Position numbers and translations under genes: made by a program
Shown here: positions 12,731-26,700 of the stretch, in pieces
Position numbering within the stretch: the first letter of the stretch is position 1
Layout: each line of letters starts with the position of its first letter
The notes under the pieces: generated by a model
Databases searched by the model: none
What the model saw: the letters and a program-made list of their open reading frames with translations, nothing else
Told to the model about the DNA's origin: nothing
Assembly (NCBI RefSeq): GCF_020497125.1
Contig: NC_059075.1
Span: 67,661,321-67,725,320, forward strand
Length of the DNA: 64,000 nt
Reading direction: 5' to 3'
Origin: Mauremys mutica
Lineage: Eukaryota; Chordata; Testudines; Geoemydidae

Positions 12731-15700
12731 TTCAGATCATTCTGATAGAGTTCACGGAAAGCTGCTCAGGCCCTGCTGTGTAAAATACACTGTGACCCAT
12801 CACTACGTTTCTGAATCTTCCTCTCCATGGCAACACATTGTGATGTCCCAGGTGTAGGATGCCTCGTGGCATGCTGTGTGCAGGGAAGCTTTGTTGGGAA
12901 AACACTCTGTCGAACATACAGGGCATGGTTTTAGCTCAACCCTTTTTTCACTAGGGAGCTTGAGGCAGAAAGTGCAAAGTGAAGAAATGCATTCCGAGAA
13001 AAAGAAAAAGAATTGCTGAGCATCTGGAAGAAGAATGAGAAGCCATAAAGTGGGAGATTTAAATAGGCTTGAAATTACACCGAATTGAAGTTGCGTGTTT
13101 TAGCCAAGTACCAGAGCTATCCAATACACAGCAGCTCCTAAGTGTTGTAAGCAGGGTCGGAATGAGCTCTCCTCACAGTGTCTTTCATACAATTTCCATC
13201 CCAGAACACTGAACAGAATTAATAAATAAGAAGTCAAGGGAGAAATTAAGAAGCACAGGTGATGGAGAAGAGAGGTTTTCTGATGGGATTTGTGACTAGA
13301 TGGAATGGAGTGGAGAGATACAGAAAAGCTATTCCAGACAGCTGCAGAGAAGGCAGCTCTCACACTAACCCTGCAAAGATGATAATTCTAGGGGAGTGAT
13401 GGGAACGGGAAGGGGGAATACAGGGAAGCAAGGTGCATAGGGTTGCTGGAACAAAAGAAGGAGAATGTTGAATCTTAACTCCCTGCCCTTTCTGCATTTG
13501 ACAAATATTAGGCTGGAATTCTATGTAATTATTACAGGATCGTGATTGTTTCCTCAGGGCTTTGTTTGGAAGAGGTGAGAGTTCACAGAATACCCTTTGG
13601 AACCTCCCAACTCTGTGATCAGAGGACTTCCACCGCACTGCCATGCCCCCGCGTGTGCAGCACACCCGGCTGTTGCTAGGCTTGCCTTGTTAGTTCTGCT
13701 TGTTCAGCTGATTCAAGATTTTATTTTTTTAAATAAAGTCCAACCTCCCTTTGATCTGCTTCCCCTGCCCTCATTGCCCCCTCCTTCTCCCATTGTACAC
13801 CCCCCCACCACATCCAGTCGTTTTGTTCACCTCACTAAACAGTGCAGTCCCAGTGCCATATTCATGACATGTGAGCTAGAATTCTTTGTACCATCTCTTG
13901 TGCTGTTTCATAGGGAACTGAACCTATGATTTATGTGAAGCCTCTGGCATTTGAAGAGAGAAGGGTAAGGGTCACGTGCAACCTAAGACAACTGTTGGTG
14001 ACTGTGAAGAGAGTGGGCCCAGCCCATAAAAGCTTGGACCACAGTTTCCCCAAAGTTCAGGGGTGTTGGTATCCTGGCCCATTACAGGGACAAGAGCCAG
14101 CTGCAAGGGCCCATCTCTAGTGATCAGCCACCAGGATAAAAGCCTTGCACTACAGAAAGGAGGTTAAGGATCAGGAATCAAAGGCTTACAGCGTACATAT
14201 CTATACTCAGAAGTCTTGAATAAGAACAATGATTTAGAATATCTTTTAGTGGCCATTTTCAGGACATTAAAATGGCAAAAGAATTCAGAAAGGGGCCTTT
14301 AGGGCCAGCATTTCAGTCTAGCCACTAATCTTGGACTTGCAATTGTGCACATGCACAAATTAGCATATAATTTTTGACTCTTTCTATGTTTTGTTGCTCA
14401 CAAATACCTGGATATGTGTGTGAAAAACTGAGTAGCTGGACAATGCCATCCGAGCCTTTTGTGTGAATGTGAAAAAAAGCACCTGCAGGAGGGAAGATGG
14501 CCTAGTGGTTAAAGTGGGACATTCTAGGTTTTGTTCACAGCTCTGGGAGCGGTACAGCCGTGTCAGAGGAGCTGCTGGCGTGGGGCCACCCAGCATGTTC
14601 TTCTGCTCCTTTTGCCACTGTGGTCCGGAAAGCCCTGATCTCCCAGAAACCACAGCGGCGAAAGGGCAGCCCCACACCGGCAGCTCCTCTGGAGCAGCTG
14701 TACTGCCTGCAGCCTGGCTCCAGCCCTTCCACGCAGCTGCATCTCTGGCACAGTGGGAGGAGGACAGAGCCCCCACCCCAGGTAACAAGGGATGGATGTG
14801 GATCAGGGCACAGGGAGAGCATGGGGCAGGGCGGGGAGGAGTCACATGGGGAGGTCACATGCCCCCCCTTTGTGTCCCTCCTATGAGTGCAGTGTACTGG
14901 CAAGAAATGATTTCTATTTGCACCACTGCAGTAAAGTGTCCCCGCTTGTTAAGAAATCCTCACACTGTAAATAAAGATACAAACAAATGAATTTGTACAA
15001 ACTTTTCTAAATTAAATTTCATGTTGGACTTTGTGTAAATGTTTTAGCATTTGGTCTGTCATTTGAGTCACTGAGTGGAACGATCACTGTCCACACTGGT
15101 GGACTGGGCACTTCAGCCCAGACCCTTAAAGCTATTTTTAGGCACCTAACTCCCATTGGAGTCACCCTTCATCAGTCTGTGCACACACGTGCACACACAC
15201 ACGCACACGACCAGACAAATCTGAGTGCGATACTGAGTCAGAGAGAATTCAGATTAGCACTTGGTACATACAGACAGCTGTGTGGAGGCCAGGCCTGAGA
15301 CAGCAAGAGTGCCACATGTCATGATTGAGGTACATTGTCAGCAGCATAAGACGCTTGCACAACAACTGCCTTCATTATTCCCAGCTGAAGTCAGTCTGAT
15401 CGGTCATTCACTTTCAGGAGCAATATTCACTCACTCACTAAATCAATCAATAAAAAAGGGAGGAAAAATAATCATAGCATGTATTTTATATATGCCAGCT
15501 AGCACAGAGGATCAAGGTACAAGGGGACTGTTTGATTCCTGATGTTCCTAAGCCTTCAAATGACTGGTTATTTTTGCACCATATGGCTACATCCACTCAA
15601 AAAAAAATGCCCTAGATATTAGAGACAGCAACCAATGAGCTTAGGAGGACGAGCACATATAGTAACCATTTCTAAAGGGTTAACACAGCTTCTGCAGCCT

Positions 15701-16451
15701 CCAGAGTAACAAAGCTATTGCTAGATTCTTGTTTTTGCAGCCCCCAGAAAATGGACACTGGAGGGATGTAACATGTTACATTATCCAGTGCAGTGGCTTA
15801 ATTACTAAGCAAAGTGCTTATCCCTCGACCTCACGGTCAGGGATTTATCTCTCAACAAATAACTCAGCCAGCGTTTGGAACATGCTTGAAAAGCTAAACT
15901 CTCAATGTCAGCCAACAATCTATAGGCTTATCACTGTCACTAGAAGCACAATTTAAATGCACAGTTTGGCTTTCCCCACCTTCCCTCAGCATCCTCCCGG
16001 AAGATAGCCTGGGATAAGCAGGAATCCAGCCTGACACACCCAGCTCCACCTTGCAGGGCTGCCAGTCTTGGGCAGCTAAGTGTATTTGGCACTGTGTTGT
16101 AAAGGAGAACATTACACAGGAAGAAGGTCATGAGGTATTAACCAAGCACTCAGTCAGGACGAGAGAACAGGGCCCTTTAAAAACTCGTTGACAGAATTAC
16201 TTGTCAATGCTCAGTAAATTCATTTTGCGCTCATGGAGTGCTCCTAAGTGCTGCAATTTTGGAGAAGATGCACTGACTGAGGTTTGGTCCCTGCTTTATG
16301 TGCAAAGCCAATTCAGTCTTAGGTACGGAGGTGCTACCAGGAGAATCCCCTCCAGCCTCTTTATACTGTTCCTTCAGGTAACATCCTTTTAAAATGAGAT
16401 GCTTCATCTCTTCTCATCAGGTTTCCCCCAAGAAGAGGTTTAGCCATCAAT
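12731..16451. other. Intergenic DNA with a (CA)n tract and a tRNA-like SINE head
   Basis: There is an impure CA dinucleotide run at 15181-15209. The stretch at 14490-14556 (GATGGCCTAGTGGTTAAAG, then TTCTAGGTTTTGTTCAC) resembles an old tRNA-derived SINE head. A GC-rich block follows at 14560-14880 with overlapping chance open frames. No host gene is supported. Confidence 0.35.
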
Positions 16452-17517
16452 CAGGGTAGATAAAAAAAAGATTTTAATTGACTTTTTTAAAATAAAAAAG
16501 AATCAGATTCTTAAAAATTTAAATTAAATGCAGGTTAATTCTTACAACTAAATCTATCTGAAGCTATGACAGCCTATGTTAAGGCCTAAATTTATTATAA
16601 TCTATCAAAAATATTTAAAAGTTAAATTTTAAACAAATATTAAACAGTGCATATTTGCTGCCAAGTTTTAAAGAAAATGAAACCATTGAACTGGCAGAAG
16701 TCACTAGCTAAGCATCAGAAACCTGAGTTTGTTGAAGTGCTAAACCAGCTTTTGAAGCAATAGCCTCTTCTGAAGGTGCAATGAGAATATTTTCTTCATT
16801 TCAGTTTATTCAACTAGTTCAGTTTAATGACTAATTCATTCAAAGTTAAGAAACCAATTATGAGTTGAAAAAGCAGATAACTTTGTTTTCCATTCCCAGT
16901 CTATGAATAAAAAGTAGGTGTGAGAGAATGAAATCTACTAGTTCTAAAATCTTGAACAGCATGGTGACCAGAAACAGTCAATTCACTAACTACAGATAAT
17001 ACTTCCTTTGTTTAATAAATCAATTAGTTTTGATAAACTTTTTGATTTTTTTTCTTATGTAGCCAACTGATTTAAGGGTAGTTTTAACTAGTTAAAAAAA
17101 TAAATGCTATTTTGTGTATTTTTAACTGAAGTCAAATTTCCATCCAAATAGAGCTTGACACAAATCACAAGTAACAAATTAATCCCCATCTATTAAGTAA
17201 GAGATGCCTTACTGAACATTTTCTAACATAATTAAAAATGTAAACATTAAGAATCTGAATAAAGTTAGGCTATATTATTGCTTAAATAAATGTGTATAGT
17301 TTAGTATATCCACCTGGAGAAGGCACCACATTTGGTGTAAAGGCTGAATTTAGTTGCAAATCAATATGTTTTCAAGGTTACCAACCAATGAGAATCAACC
17401 TTTCTTTAGGAAAATAACTAAAAAGTACAAATGCAAAACAAGATTAAAATCAATTATTAAAATCAAGGTTTCCTGCTTGCTGATTTAAATGACTTTGATT
17501 TAAATCAATCCAGCCTG
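16452..17517. mobile_element. Non-autonomous hAT-like element, AT-rich, about 1.07 kb
   Basis: The left end CAGGGTAGATAAAAAAAAGA and the right end (minus strand CAGGCTGGATTGATTTAAAT) are imperfect inverted repeats with CAG termini. The interior is strongly AT-rich. The flanks CCATCAAT (16444-16451) and CCCTTCAT (17518-17525) agree at 6 of 8 bases, so they may be a decayed 8 bp duplication. There is no open frame. Confidence 0.6.
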
Positions 17518-18626
17518 CCCTTCATCACACATCTCCCTTCTATTGTTCTTTAAACTCATCTTGTTTTAGTGCTTTGGAGAGCCATCTACTAGGTTCTGTG
17601 AGGACCTATGTGAAATAATGTCTGGCGCCCGCATCCAGCTCTCCCTTTCTCTACTTACCAAAGACCCCACCCTCTAGATGCCTCCTGACGGCAACAGTTG
17701 CCTCTTTTCCCCACACGTGTGCAATTCTCAGTGGCCTCAGTTGATGCCACTCACATCCACAGACTTACACACGGGTCAATGATTCCAGGAAGAAGAGCTG
17801 GAAGCCCAACTTTCTAAGCAGGGCGGCTGCCTGAAAAGACAGTTGAGGAATTCCGTAACCTAGTCTATAGAAGACAGAACTGCAAATGGGAAATTGGGGT
17901 TGGTTCTCTGATTGGCGTGTTGGGGCAGTGTGTGTGTGGGGGGTAGGGCGGAAGGGGGATCCTGAAACAGCAGGGCCCCATAAGATAACATAGGTCTAAG
18001 GCTGCTGCTCCCTTAGCTCTCTTGGGCAATAGGAATAAGATTTAGATATTTAAACAAAAAATTAGAGGGAACATTGCTGGGCCACTTGAACAAGCTGCAT
18101 GGAGCTCGAATGGGACTGATGTGGTTATTGTAAACAAAGGTTCTTTTCTCTGGTCTCTGATGTCTTACAAGGAGGACAAAGAGCCATAGCTCCCTCCAGT
18201 AGAAAATTGAAAGCTTCATGTTTTCCACTTGGCTACTCCTCTCCTGATTCCTCCCCCCCCCCACTTTTCCAGCTGCCTTTAGGGAAAATAGGAGACACTT
18301 AATACATTTCAATATTGTTCTTGGGATATTTTTTGTCCTTCTTGAAGTGAATCTGGACAATGGCAGGCTCAAGTTCAAGGACTGTCTCCCTTGCAGCCGG
18401 CCTGGATTCTTTATGACTTCTATTCATTATCCCTTGCACAGTCGGTGTGGCTGCAGTCCCGCCCCTGTAGCACACACTGCCATGAAAGAGGCCAAACACC
18501 TCAGATATTTTTACCAAACTAGAAGCTTGGCAAATTCCTCAAAAATGTGAGTGTCAGATAGAATGCACCTCTTACCTTATGCTTTTGGTCCATCTGCTTT
18601 TTGGTCCATTTGTTTGTTTATTCTCT
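17518..18626. other. Intergenic DNA without recognised features
   Basis: No gene is supported. A C-rich run lies near 18253-18262. The 121-codon minus-strand frame at 18013-18378 has no recognisable domain. Confidence 0.35.
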
Positions 18627-19076
18627 GTGTACAGGCCGTGTAACTGGGCCTAGGCCCCAGCCCCTGAGCAGGGAGCTGAGACAGGTCTGTTTTTTGGTAC
18701 CTTGGTAAAGGTCACAAGGCTCTGACCATTGGAGCTTTGTTTGAAGTATCTAAGTGGTTAATCGCTGCCTGGTGGCGAGGGGTGGAGCTGAGCTGAACTA
18801 AGCAGGGAGACTTGGTATAAAAGGTCACTTGCTAAGCAAACTTGAGGGCTGCAATCAGGGGCAGGTAATAGGAGAGTTTCAGAATGAGCGTGAGAGTTTC
18901 CTTCCATGTTCAGCTCCATGTGAAATATCAAAATGGAACAGTGCTGGTGATCTGCAATGGCTGTGCAATGTTTTCTTTCCTACCGGAAGCCAGAAGGGAC
19001 TTCCTGTGCATGAAGTGCAAGATGGTGGCTGTGCCAGAGGACATGGAAGTCTCTTCCCTTGGGTTGTCATAACTAG
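18627..19076 (+). mobile_element. Retroelement-like promoter and short Cys4 ORF (candidate)
   Basis: A TATA-like box TATAAAA is at 18816-18822. About 65 bases further is an ATG at 18884 opening a 62-codon frame (18884-19072). The peptide has a zinc-ribbon-like pattern: CNGCAMFSF followed, about 15 residues later, by CMKCKMV. A G/C-rich 5' leader precedes the TATA box. The layout resembles the start of a repetitive retroelement copy that is truncated after the Cys pairs. I cannot name the family, and a host microexon has not been excluded. Confidence 0.4.
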
Positions 19077-19691
19077 CATTGGGACCATTACCTTATGATG
19101 TCAATGTTCCTTTCTCCAGAGCCATCATCTCCATCAAACCCAACCAGCCCTTGGGGGTGTCTCCTCTCATTGCATTGTCTGCTTTTCACCTCTTTCCCCT
19201 GTGAGGAATCCCCTCATCCTAATCTCATCAGTTCCTGGGAAAACTTCCAGTCTCGCCCAATTATTACAGGGGAGGCTAAGTTCAGGGCCATGAGTTCTGT
19301 CTGTGGGATTCTGCAGTGTTAGCTGGACTTGCCTCATGGTGTATGGATGTAAATCCCCACAGATGCGTTGAAGGAATATAGCGCCCAAAGGTTCTCCCTT
19401 GCTCCCAGCCAGGTGTTCTCTGACCATTGTCTGACTACAGCCCAAGTATACTAAGTCTTGGATTCTGACTCCATTAATCTGTACTGGGACCACCCGTCTC
19501 CCCCATCCCCTTTTGTTGGCTCTGGATTTGGCTAGCCAGAGCTGTCTATAACTGCAGACAGTCCATATAGGGACAATTTTGTCTGAAGTAGCCTGGCTGT
19601 CCTCATGCAAAAAAGTTGCCTGCTAGGGGAGGTGCTTCAATTGTTTGGGCTCCCACGCTCAATGGTGTTTCTGTGGGGAGGACCTTCATGG

Positions 19692-19815
19692 AATTATAGA
19701 ATATCAGGGCTGGAAGGGACCTCAGGAGGTCATCTAGTCCAACCACCTGCTCAAAGCAGAACCAATCCCCAACTAAATCATCCCAGCCAGAGCTTTGTCA
19801 AGCCTGACCTTGGGC
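19692..19815 (-). mobile_element. CR1 LINE 3' fragment, minus strand
   Basis: The plus strand reads TAGAATATCAGGGCTGGAAG, then GGTCATCTAGTCCAACC, then AACTAAATCATCCCAGCCAG. This is the reverse complement of the highly conserved CR1 3' end. It is 5' truncated as usual for CR1. Confidence 0.85.
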
Positions 19816-22160
19816 CATGCTGGAACCATGCTCCTGTCCCATATCTCCATGTGGGTAAACTCCGGTGGTCAGTCATTGCTCAGTTAGTCCTGTCACCTTG
19901 GGAGTGGGCAGCCAGGTTTCTCTTGTGCTTCCCGTCCTCCATTTTCCTCTACTTGTCTGAGTTGGCCAGTCTCTCCCTAGGCAAACACACTGACTTTTAC
20001 TCCAAAGCCATTGGGGAATCCATCACTATCACCTGAGTGACAGCCAAACAACACTCACACACTTCAGAAGCAACGTGAAAACATTGACTCTACACTGTGC
20101 ACTGTCCTCATTACATAGGCACACCAGTTTGGATATGTACAGCACAAAATAGACCAGAAACTCCCAAGCTTCACACCTCAAAATTGGTTAGAGTTCACAC
20201 TATAACCCAGAGTAATTCCCCTCTGACAGGAGGTGTCCAGTTGCAATACGTGGGGTTTGGCTACACAAACTCACAGTTACATGGCTGATCTCTCCGCTAC
20301 AGTGCTCTGGTCTGAGCTAGCTGCTTCTCTTCGGGTAGCTCCAGTTTTGTCCAACTGGAGTACCTCCTTCTGAGCAGCTGTGGTTTGGTCCAGTCTGGCC
20401 TTATATCCTTTGTATCTGGCCTATTTCAGCTACACGCCCCTGGGCAAAACTGGTCTTTTCCAACCCAGCTTCTCCTAAGGACAGCTCCAGCTAACTTTTT
20501 TCAGGACAGCGTTTCTGCCACAAGAACTGGCTCCCCAATACATTAAGCCCATGACTACCTTAAAGCAAAATCTCTTTTGTTGGCTTTTACCTGATGGACT
20601 TCACCCTCCTGCAGACCTCAACATGTTAGGGTGACAAGTCTGGACAAGAGCACGTTCTCGCTGAATCAATAGCCCATAGCAGCCTAAAGCTGAAGAAGCC
20701 AATTACAAAGTGAAAACAACATTACTGCCACTGAAAATCAGGAGCTTGGCCAATGCGCTGCTTATGCAAATCAGCAAACAGTTTATTCATTTCCTTCTCA
20801 TCTCTGTACATAGGGCTAACGATGTTAAAACTTTCAGTAAAGGCAGGGCCAAAACTTTTCCCGTACCTATACTGGACACCTGCAGTCAAACATCTTGCTT
20901 TTATTACTTTCCAGCACCTTGTTTCTGTCAATGGATTGTCTGTTGTCTGCTTAATGTGTAAGCTCTTCTGGGTAGGGACTGTGTCTTAATCTAGCCGGTC
21001 TATACAAAGCCTAGCCCACTAGATGTTTTACAAATCATTAATGATAAACCCCTGGGTGCTTCTGTTGGCTGCCACCCCTCAGCCCCTGCTGGGGGTGGGG
21101 GGCTCCTGTTCCAGATGGGGAATGTGCATAGATGGCAGAAGCTTACTTTGAATGGGGGGGGGGAGGTGCCCACTGAAACCTAAATGTACTGAGCATTGTA
21201 CTAAGATACCAACTCTGTATGCCACGCAAGGCCCATTTCCTTCTATATACAACACATCCCACTCTGCACTCCTCAGACCTGTGCCCACCAAACCACTCCT
21301 CAAATGGGGGCAGGGAGGTTGGGGTGTCAGGGTGCGCACGCCGCATGGGGAACAGGAGGAGTTGGGGCAGCAGGGCAGAAGAGGGAGGTTGGGGCGTCAG
21401 AGATAGGAGAGGGAGTAGGGTTGCTACTCTGTATGGGAGCAAGGGAAGCTAGTGAGATATGAGGGAAAGGGGGAGGGAAAGCCAGTTCCAGGCTGGAAAG
21501 TGGTTTTAGCATCTGCTTTCTCACTGGGGTAGCTGCTCCCATCACCTCAGTTCTTACCCGCTCCCCTGGCCTGATCCCAGGTTCTGTGGCAGCTACTCCA
21601 GCTCCTCTGGGGCCTGCTCTCGCCTCTGCCCCCATATGTGCATGCAGCTTACAGAGAACATTGGTCTCCAGAATGTGTGATGGAACAGCTTGTTTAAGAA
21701 CATTAACATGGCGGGGGATGGAAACATAGATCAGCCCCCATGATCTTTCAGTGGGGGCAAGTGCCCCTGCAATGGACCCTTAGTTCCACTGCCCCAGGAA
21801 CCTGTCTAGGATCATGCCGGTCCAGTCAGCATTAGGAATCCTACTCAGTCCAGGAGACAATTCCACAATTCCTGGAAGTGCAGCTCCAGCCTCTAGCCCA
21901 CCCTCTTCCAAGTTACGATTCCCATTCCCCACAGACCAGCTGGGCAGTGGCTTCTCAGGGTCAGGGTGAAAAGGGAACAACGCAGCATAGGCAGCACTCT
22001 CTGCTTCCATATCCTCCAGGCAGGATCCACCAGATCTCTATTCCTGCCACCAGAAGTGGAGTCAAATCCTGCTCTCTGTTTCACTCACACAATCCCATTG
22101 ACTTTAAAGAACCTAGCTATAAATCAGTATGAGATTATTGGGCTCAACACAGGGATAAAT
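19816..22160. other. Intergenic DNA; SINE-like tail at about 20945-21050
   Basis: The stretch TGTAAGCTCTTCTGGGTAGG with GACTGTGTCTTAATC and a later ACAAATCATTAATGATAAA resembles the 3' tail of a widespread amniote SINE also seen near 43010 and 60660. There is a G-rich block at 21050-21480. No gene is supported. Confidence 0.4.
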
Positions 22161-22164
22161 GGGT

Positions 22165-22250
22165 GATATTTAATGGCCTGTGTTTATGCAAGAGGTCAGA
22201 CTAGATGATCTAGTGGTCGCTTCTGGCCTTAATCTCTATGAAAAATCTAT
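22165..22250 (+). mobile_element. CR1 LINE 3' end, plus strand
   Basis: GCAAGAGGTCAGACTAGATG followed by ATCTAGTGGTCGCTTCTGGC and CTTAATCTCTATGAA is the canonical CR1 3' UTR end in plus orientation. Only the terminal part is present. Confidence 0.85.
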
Positions 22251-23459
22251 AAAGATTAGACAGATTGATTGAAATGAAAGCAGAATCTGAATCATCTTCA
22301 GATATAGCATTCCATCCGAAGATGATTCACTCCCTACTTCCTTCCTATTGTCTCCTCCTGGACCCCGCAGCTGTGTATCTAGTGCTGCTTCATATAGAAA
22401 TGAATCAAACGCTTTATTCAGGAAAGATGGGGCCAAGAAATCAGCTCTGCCACTATATTTAGTCTCTGTCATGGGGAATGGGGGTGGACCAGGACTACAG
22501 GCATGGCAAAAGCTGACCCATTTCCCATTAGAAAGGAGACAGGATTCGTTTTATTGTTCCCTGGGGCCCAGGATTATTAGGAGTGCAACTGATTTGCTGC
22601 TTCCAAACATTTGGGACCAGTAGTAAAAAGCAGCATATCGTCCTATAGATCCTCTCCCTCACTGCCCTTCTGTGTTAATTAACCAGAATGCACCAAATAA
22701 TGTCTTTTCCTCCTTCTGAACATGCAGCCAGTGGTTTTACTTTGGTAGATACTGCACTGCAACCGTAACAGGCCAAAAACAAGTACCTTTGCAAAACAGC
22801 CCCAGCCTACTCAGCATCTCAAAAGCATGAAATCTTCCTTCAACACCCAATCCAGTTCCCCTCAGCACTGTTGCCATAGAAACCCAACTGTTTCCCCACC
22901 ACCACCACCATACGCATACATAGTCTCCTACCCCTTCACACACATTCTGAAGGGAACCAATTATCTTGTATTTTGTTCCAAGTAACACTCAGAGATGCTA
23001 AAACACCCTTGATGCATGTGTGAGGCAAAATTTTTCCAGCGTTCTTAATATGAAGGTTGTTGTTTTTGCAACTCCATGTGTACACAAAAAAGAAATCAGT
23101 TACAGGAAGTGGAAATCCTGACACCAGATCTTTCTACTGGTCTTATTTATGTGAAATTATTGCTGGCGAAAGATGCTGGCTTGACAGCCCTGGAGATTCA
23201 AATTCTATTTATCCACAAAACAGCAGTGGCACCAATTCAGATATTTCTTGAGTAGGGTGGAGGGGTAAGTTCTGGTCCTTCCCCATCCTTGCCAGCAGGG
23301 ACCCCATTGTGGTCCCCGCTATTCCGCCTGACCACACACACAGAGGGATGGCAGATCTCCCTCAGCCAGGGGGGTCTCCCCTCTCTCTTACCATGCCACA
23401 CATGAACTGGTGCCACCAGTAGTTGAGTTCTTGATGTCTCCCCTGAAGTCTGCTGTACA
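22251..23459. other. Intergenic DNA without recognised features
   Basis: No gene is supported. An inverted pair of short segments (GAATCATCTTCAGAT and CCGAAGATGATTC, 22288-22327) forms a small hairpin. Confidence 0.35.
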
Positions 23460-23722
23460 GGAACAAAAAAGAACTAGATAAGTTCATGGAGGATAGGTCC
23501 ATCAATGGCTATTAGCCAGGGATCCAACACCATGTTCTGCATGTCCCTTGCCTCTGTGTGCCAGAAGCTGGGAATGGGTGATAGGGGATAGATCACTTGA
23601 TAACTGCCTGTTCTGTTCATTCCCTCTGGGGCACCTGGCATTGGTCACTGTCGGCAGACAGGATACTGGGCTAGATGGACCTTTGGTCTGACGCTGTACG
23701 GCCGCTCTTATGTTCTTAACAG
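23460..23722 (+). mobile_element. CR1 LINE 3' fragment, plus strand
   Basis: AACTAGATAAGTTCATGGAG, then GCCTCTGTGTGCCAGAAGCT, then CTGGGCTAGATGGACCTTTG and TCTTATGTTCTTA give the end of a CR1 3' UTR in plus orientation. The same subfamily is present on the minus strand at 32545-33690. Confidence 0.85.
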
Positions 23723-26700
23723 ATTCTCCGTGCATGAGGTCACAGTGCTATTTGGCCCAGCCACCTCTCCATCTGGACAAAGGAGTTGATGGGCCAAATT
23801 TCGGTGGTGTTGTGATCATGCAGCCAGAGCAATGCTCCGAACCACTACAGCATCAGCTATAGTGATTGGGCACAGGACCCCTGCCTGAAAGTGATTGGTC
23901 CATGTGTACCTCCCGCCCTCACTTTGAGCTTGTGCAGAAAAGCCTTTTGTCACCTGGGTAAATCACTGCAAAACAGGTACAGTACAGAGAGTGACAGTTC
24001 ATGCTTCCTTCATGCTGGCCTGTCAATGTGCTGTAATAACCCCAACCTGCAGGGCCCAGCTCTGTGAGTGGATAAGAAGGTCAGGCTCCATGACACATTG
24101 ATCTCTAGTACCAAGACTGCCCATAGCAGAGTGAGCATGTATTCTACAAAATCAGGTTTGTCCCAGTGTGTCTCTCAGCTGTACAAAAAGCAGTGCCACA
24201 GTGGGCTCTGGCCACCTAAAGGAGCTCTCACCAAGCTGGGCCAGCGGAACCTACAACGGGTTGGAAGATCACATATGTACCTCAAGTGGGGACTTCTGAG
24301 GCACCATGGTAATGAGCACCATATAAAACTTGGACAAATGGATCACTCCCTAATGAGGCCAGTCACAAATTGAGAACTTGCCCTCCACCATTGCATCACA
24401 ACATCTCCCAAATCAGCTCCCCACCATTGAGCTCTCAAGGAGTCCTCAAGCCAACACTTCCCAACACATGAGGAGAAGGTCAGAGTGGGAGAGAGAAGGG
24501 TGAGCACTATATTCTCTTTCCCTCAGCCATTACCAAAATCCTCCATTGCACCCCTTCCTGACTCCAGCCCTGCACCAACACCTCCCTCTCGCAAAAGCCG
24601 TCCTAGTTTGTCACAGTCTGAAGATCACCTTAGTGTCAGTTGCAGCAACAGTGTTTTTTGCAATATGGAACCGGAATGAAACTCACCAACACATTTCACA
24701 GAGGCCACTGAAAAACTGGTAGCATTGCTAGGCCACGACTGCCCTGAAATTGCTTTTTGTTGTTGTTGTTCAGATGCCAAATGGGCATTAACATGAATAC
24801 AGAATTAGTTGGTGCCTTTTTCAGGATTGTTTCCCTAAGCACTGCTTTCTCACTGGAATTGATCCTTTATTCATTAACAAGGGAACCGCAGGAACTATCA
24901 TTGTTACAGCTCTATAATTATTTCCCTTCTAAATCATTCATTTTTTTCAGGCTGAAATTTTCCAGGTCTGGTCTCTGCCTGATGGGACATGGTTCTAGAG
25001 AGTAAAAAATGATATGACCATTTTTGAAAATGAGAAGATTTCTCCCCTTCCTTTTCCATAAATTATGAAGTAATTCTTGTGATTTTTTTTTAAATAGCTG
25101 TAGCACCAAACCTCACCCAGAGGAGAAGAAGAAGTTGACATTTGACAGGGAAATATGAAATATAGTGACTCAGAGAAGGAAAATCCTTTTGAGTGTTCTG
25201 ATTAAAACGGGGGGTTGTTCGGCCAAGTTATGAAGGTTTGAAAATTGCCTTCCACACACGTTTTGCACTGAATTTTCTCACTGAGCTCATAAAAAACCCA
25301 GTTCTGCAAGGTGCTGAGCAACTTGTGAAGGTGCTGAGTGCATCAGCTCCAGGAGATGCACAGCACCTTGTAGGCTTTCACACCGCAGGTTTGTGTGATG
25401 AGCCGTGAAAGCTCTAGTGAAGATGCATAGTGAATGCTGCACCGCATTGGGTAGATAATTCTATGAATTCCATGCATAAAATGTTCAATTCTGAAGGCTT
25501 TATGTGCTAAGTGCATAGCAGTTTCCAGGCAGGAATCTAGTACCATTAAAAATGCATGAGCAGCTGTATGCATTTTTCTACAGGTTTTTGCCTCAGCTCC
25601 TTTACATCCAACAAGGTAAAAGTTGACTAGCTTTTAAGCTCCACAGGAGAGGGGCTCATTCCTAGGAACTGACCATTCCTCTCTGTCATGTTTTCTCATA
25701 CACACCGAAACAAAGCAAATCATGCCAAGGTGATGTTTATTTCAGCCTAAGGAAAACAGTAACAACAAGCAGAGAAAGAACTAATGTAATGTCTCTAGGG
25801 TTGGAGGAAGAAATGGCGGCTTACTCTGTCACAGTCTACATCTGAACAGCCTTAGGTGCAGTATAAGAATCTATATAGACAGCAAAGGTTAAAGCAGGTT
25901 GAAACAGGAGGGGACGCTGTCATCACACCAACGAGGAGGGGGAAATGTGAGTAGGACCGCTTCTTACCCAAGCCAGGGAGAGGAAGGGGAATTTTCCCTC
26001 TGCTTGTAGCAGAGGAGGATGTACATTAATCTCTGAAACACAAAATGGCATGTGATTAAGTGAAATCTCAGTTTTCTAGCTGCAGGGCTGCAGAGGAAAG
26101 CTTGAAAACCAGAAGACAAATAAAAAGAACTCCAGATGTATTTTTTATAAATCTCAAGATTTTTAAGCTAATTTCATGACCTTTGGGGCCTGACTTGTGA
26201 TTTTTTAAATGTTTGGGACTGACAGTACTGCCTCCCCTATACTTGAAGGTTCAGTACACAGAAAACAGAATTACTTTTTTCAGTTACATATCTCAGTGGC
26301 CAGCCAAATATGTCCACATTGTGAAATATCTTTCTTCTTTCAAAGACGTTTCTTTTAAAAAGCCAGAGAGCATTAATATTTCATAACTAAGCATCCAAAT
26401 GTCAAGAAGTGAAAAAAGGTAGGTAGAATGTGCAACCTTAAGACTGCCCCCTTGTGTGTGTGCGCACACAATAATACAATCAGACTGCGGTAATTGCATG
26501 AGCAACACTTTTTAAAAACACTACAATATCCGATATTTTTCCGTATCCTCAGATATATAGGCGTGACATCTTAAAGTACTGTCTATTCTATGTGTGCCAG
26601 CAAACAGACTCCATAAAAGCAGGGCCAAATTAACTACAAGATACAGTAGGCCTGTGTCTAGGGCCTCCAGTTCTGACTGCCATCCTGTGCTCCAGTAGGG

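Noticed and set aside
14463..14990. 175-codon plus-strand frame in a GC-rich block with a GTAACA donor-like site at 14782
   Set aside because: Two other frames and the minus strand are also open here, the composition is low-information, the upstream part is SINE-like, and no domain is visible.
24068..24373. 101-codon plus-strand frame
   Set aside because: No domain, no promoter or splice context, and no repeat of known coding type; compatible with chance.
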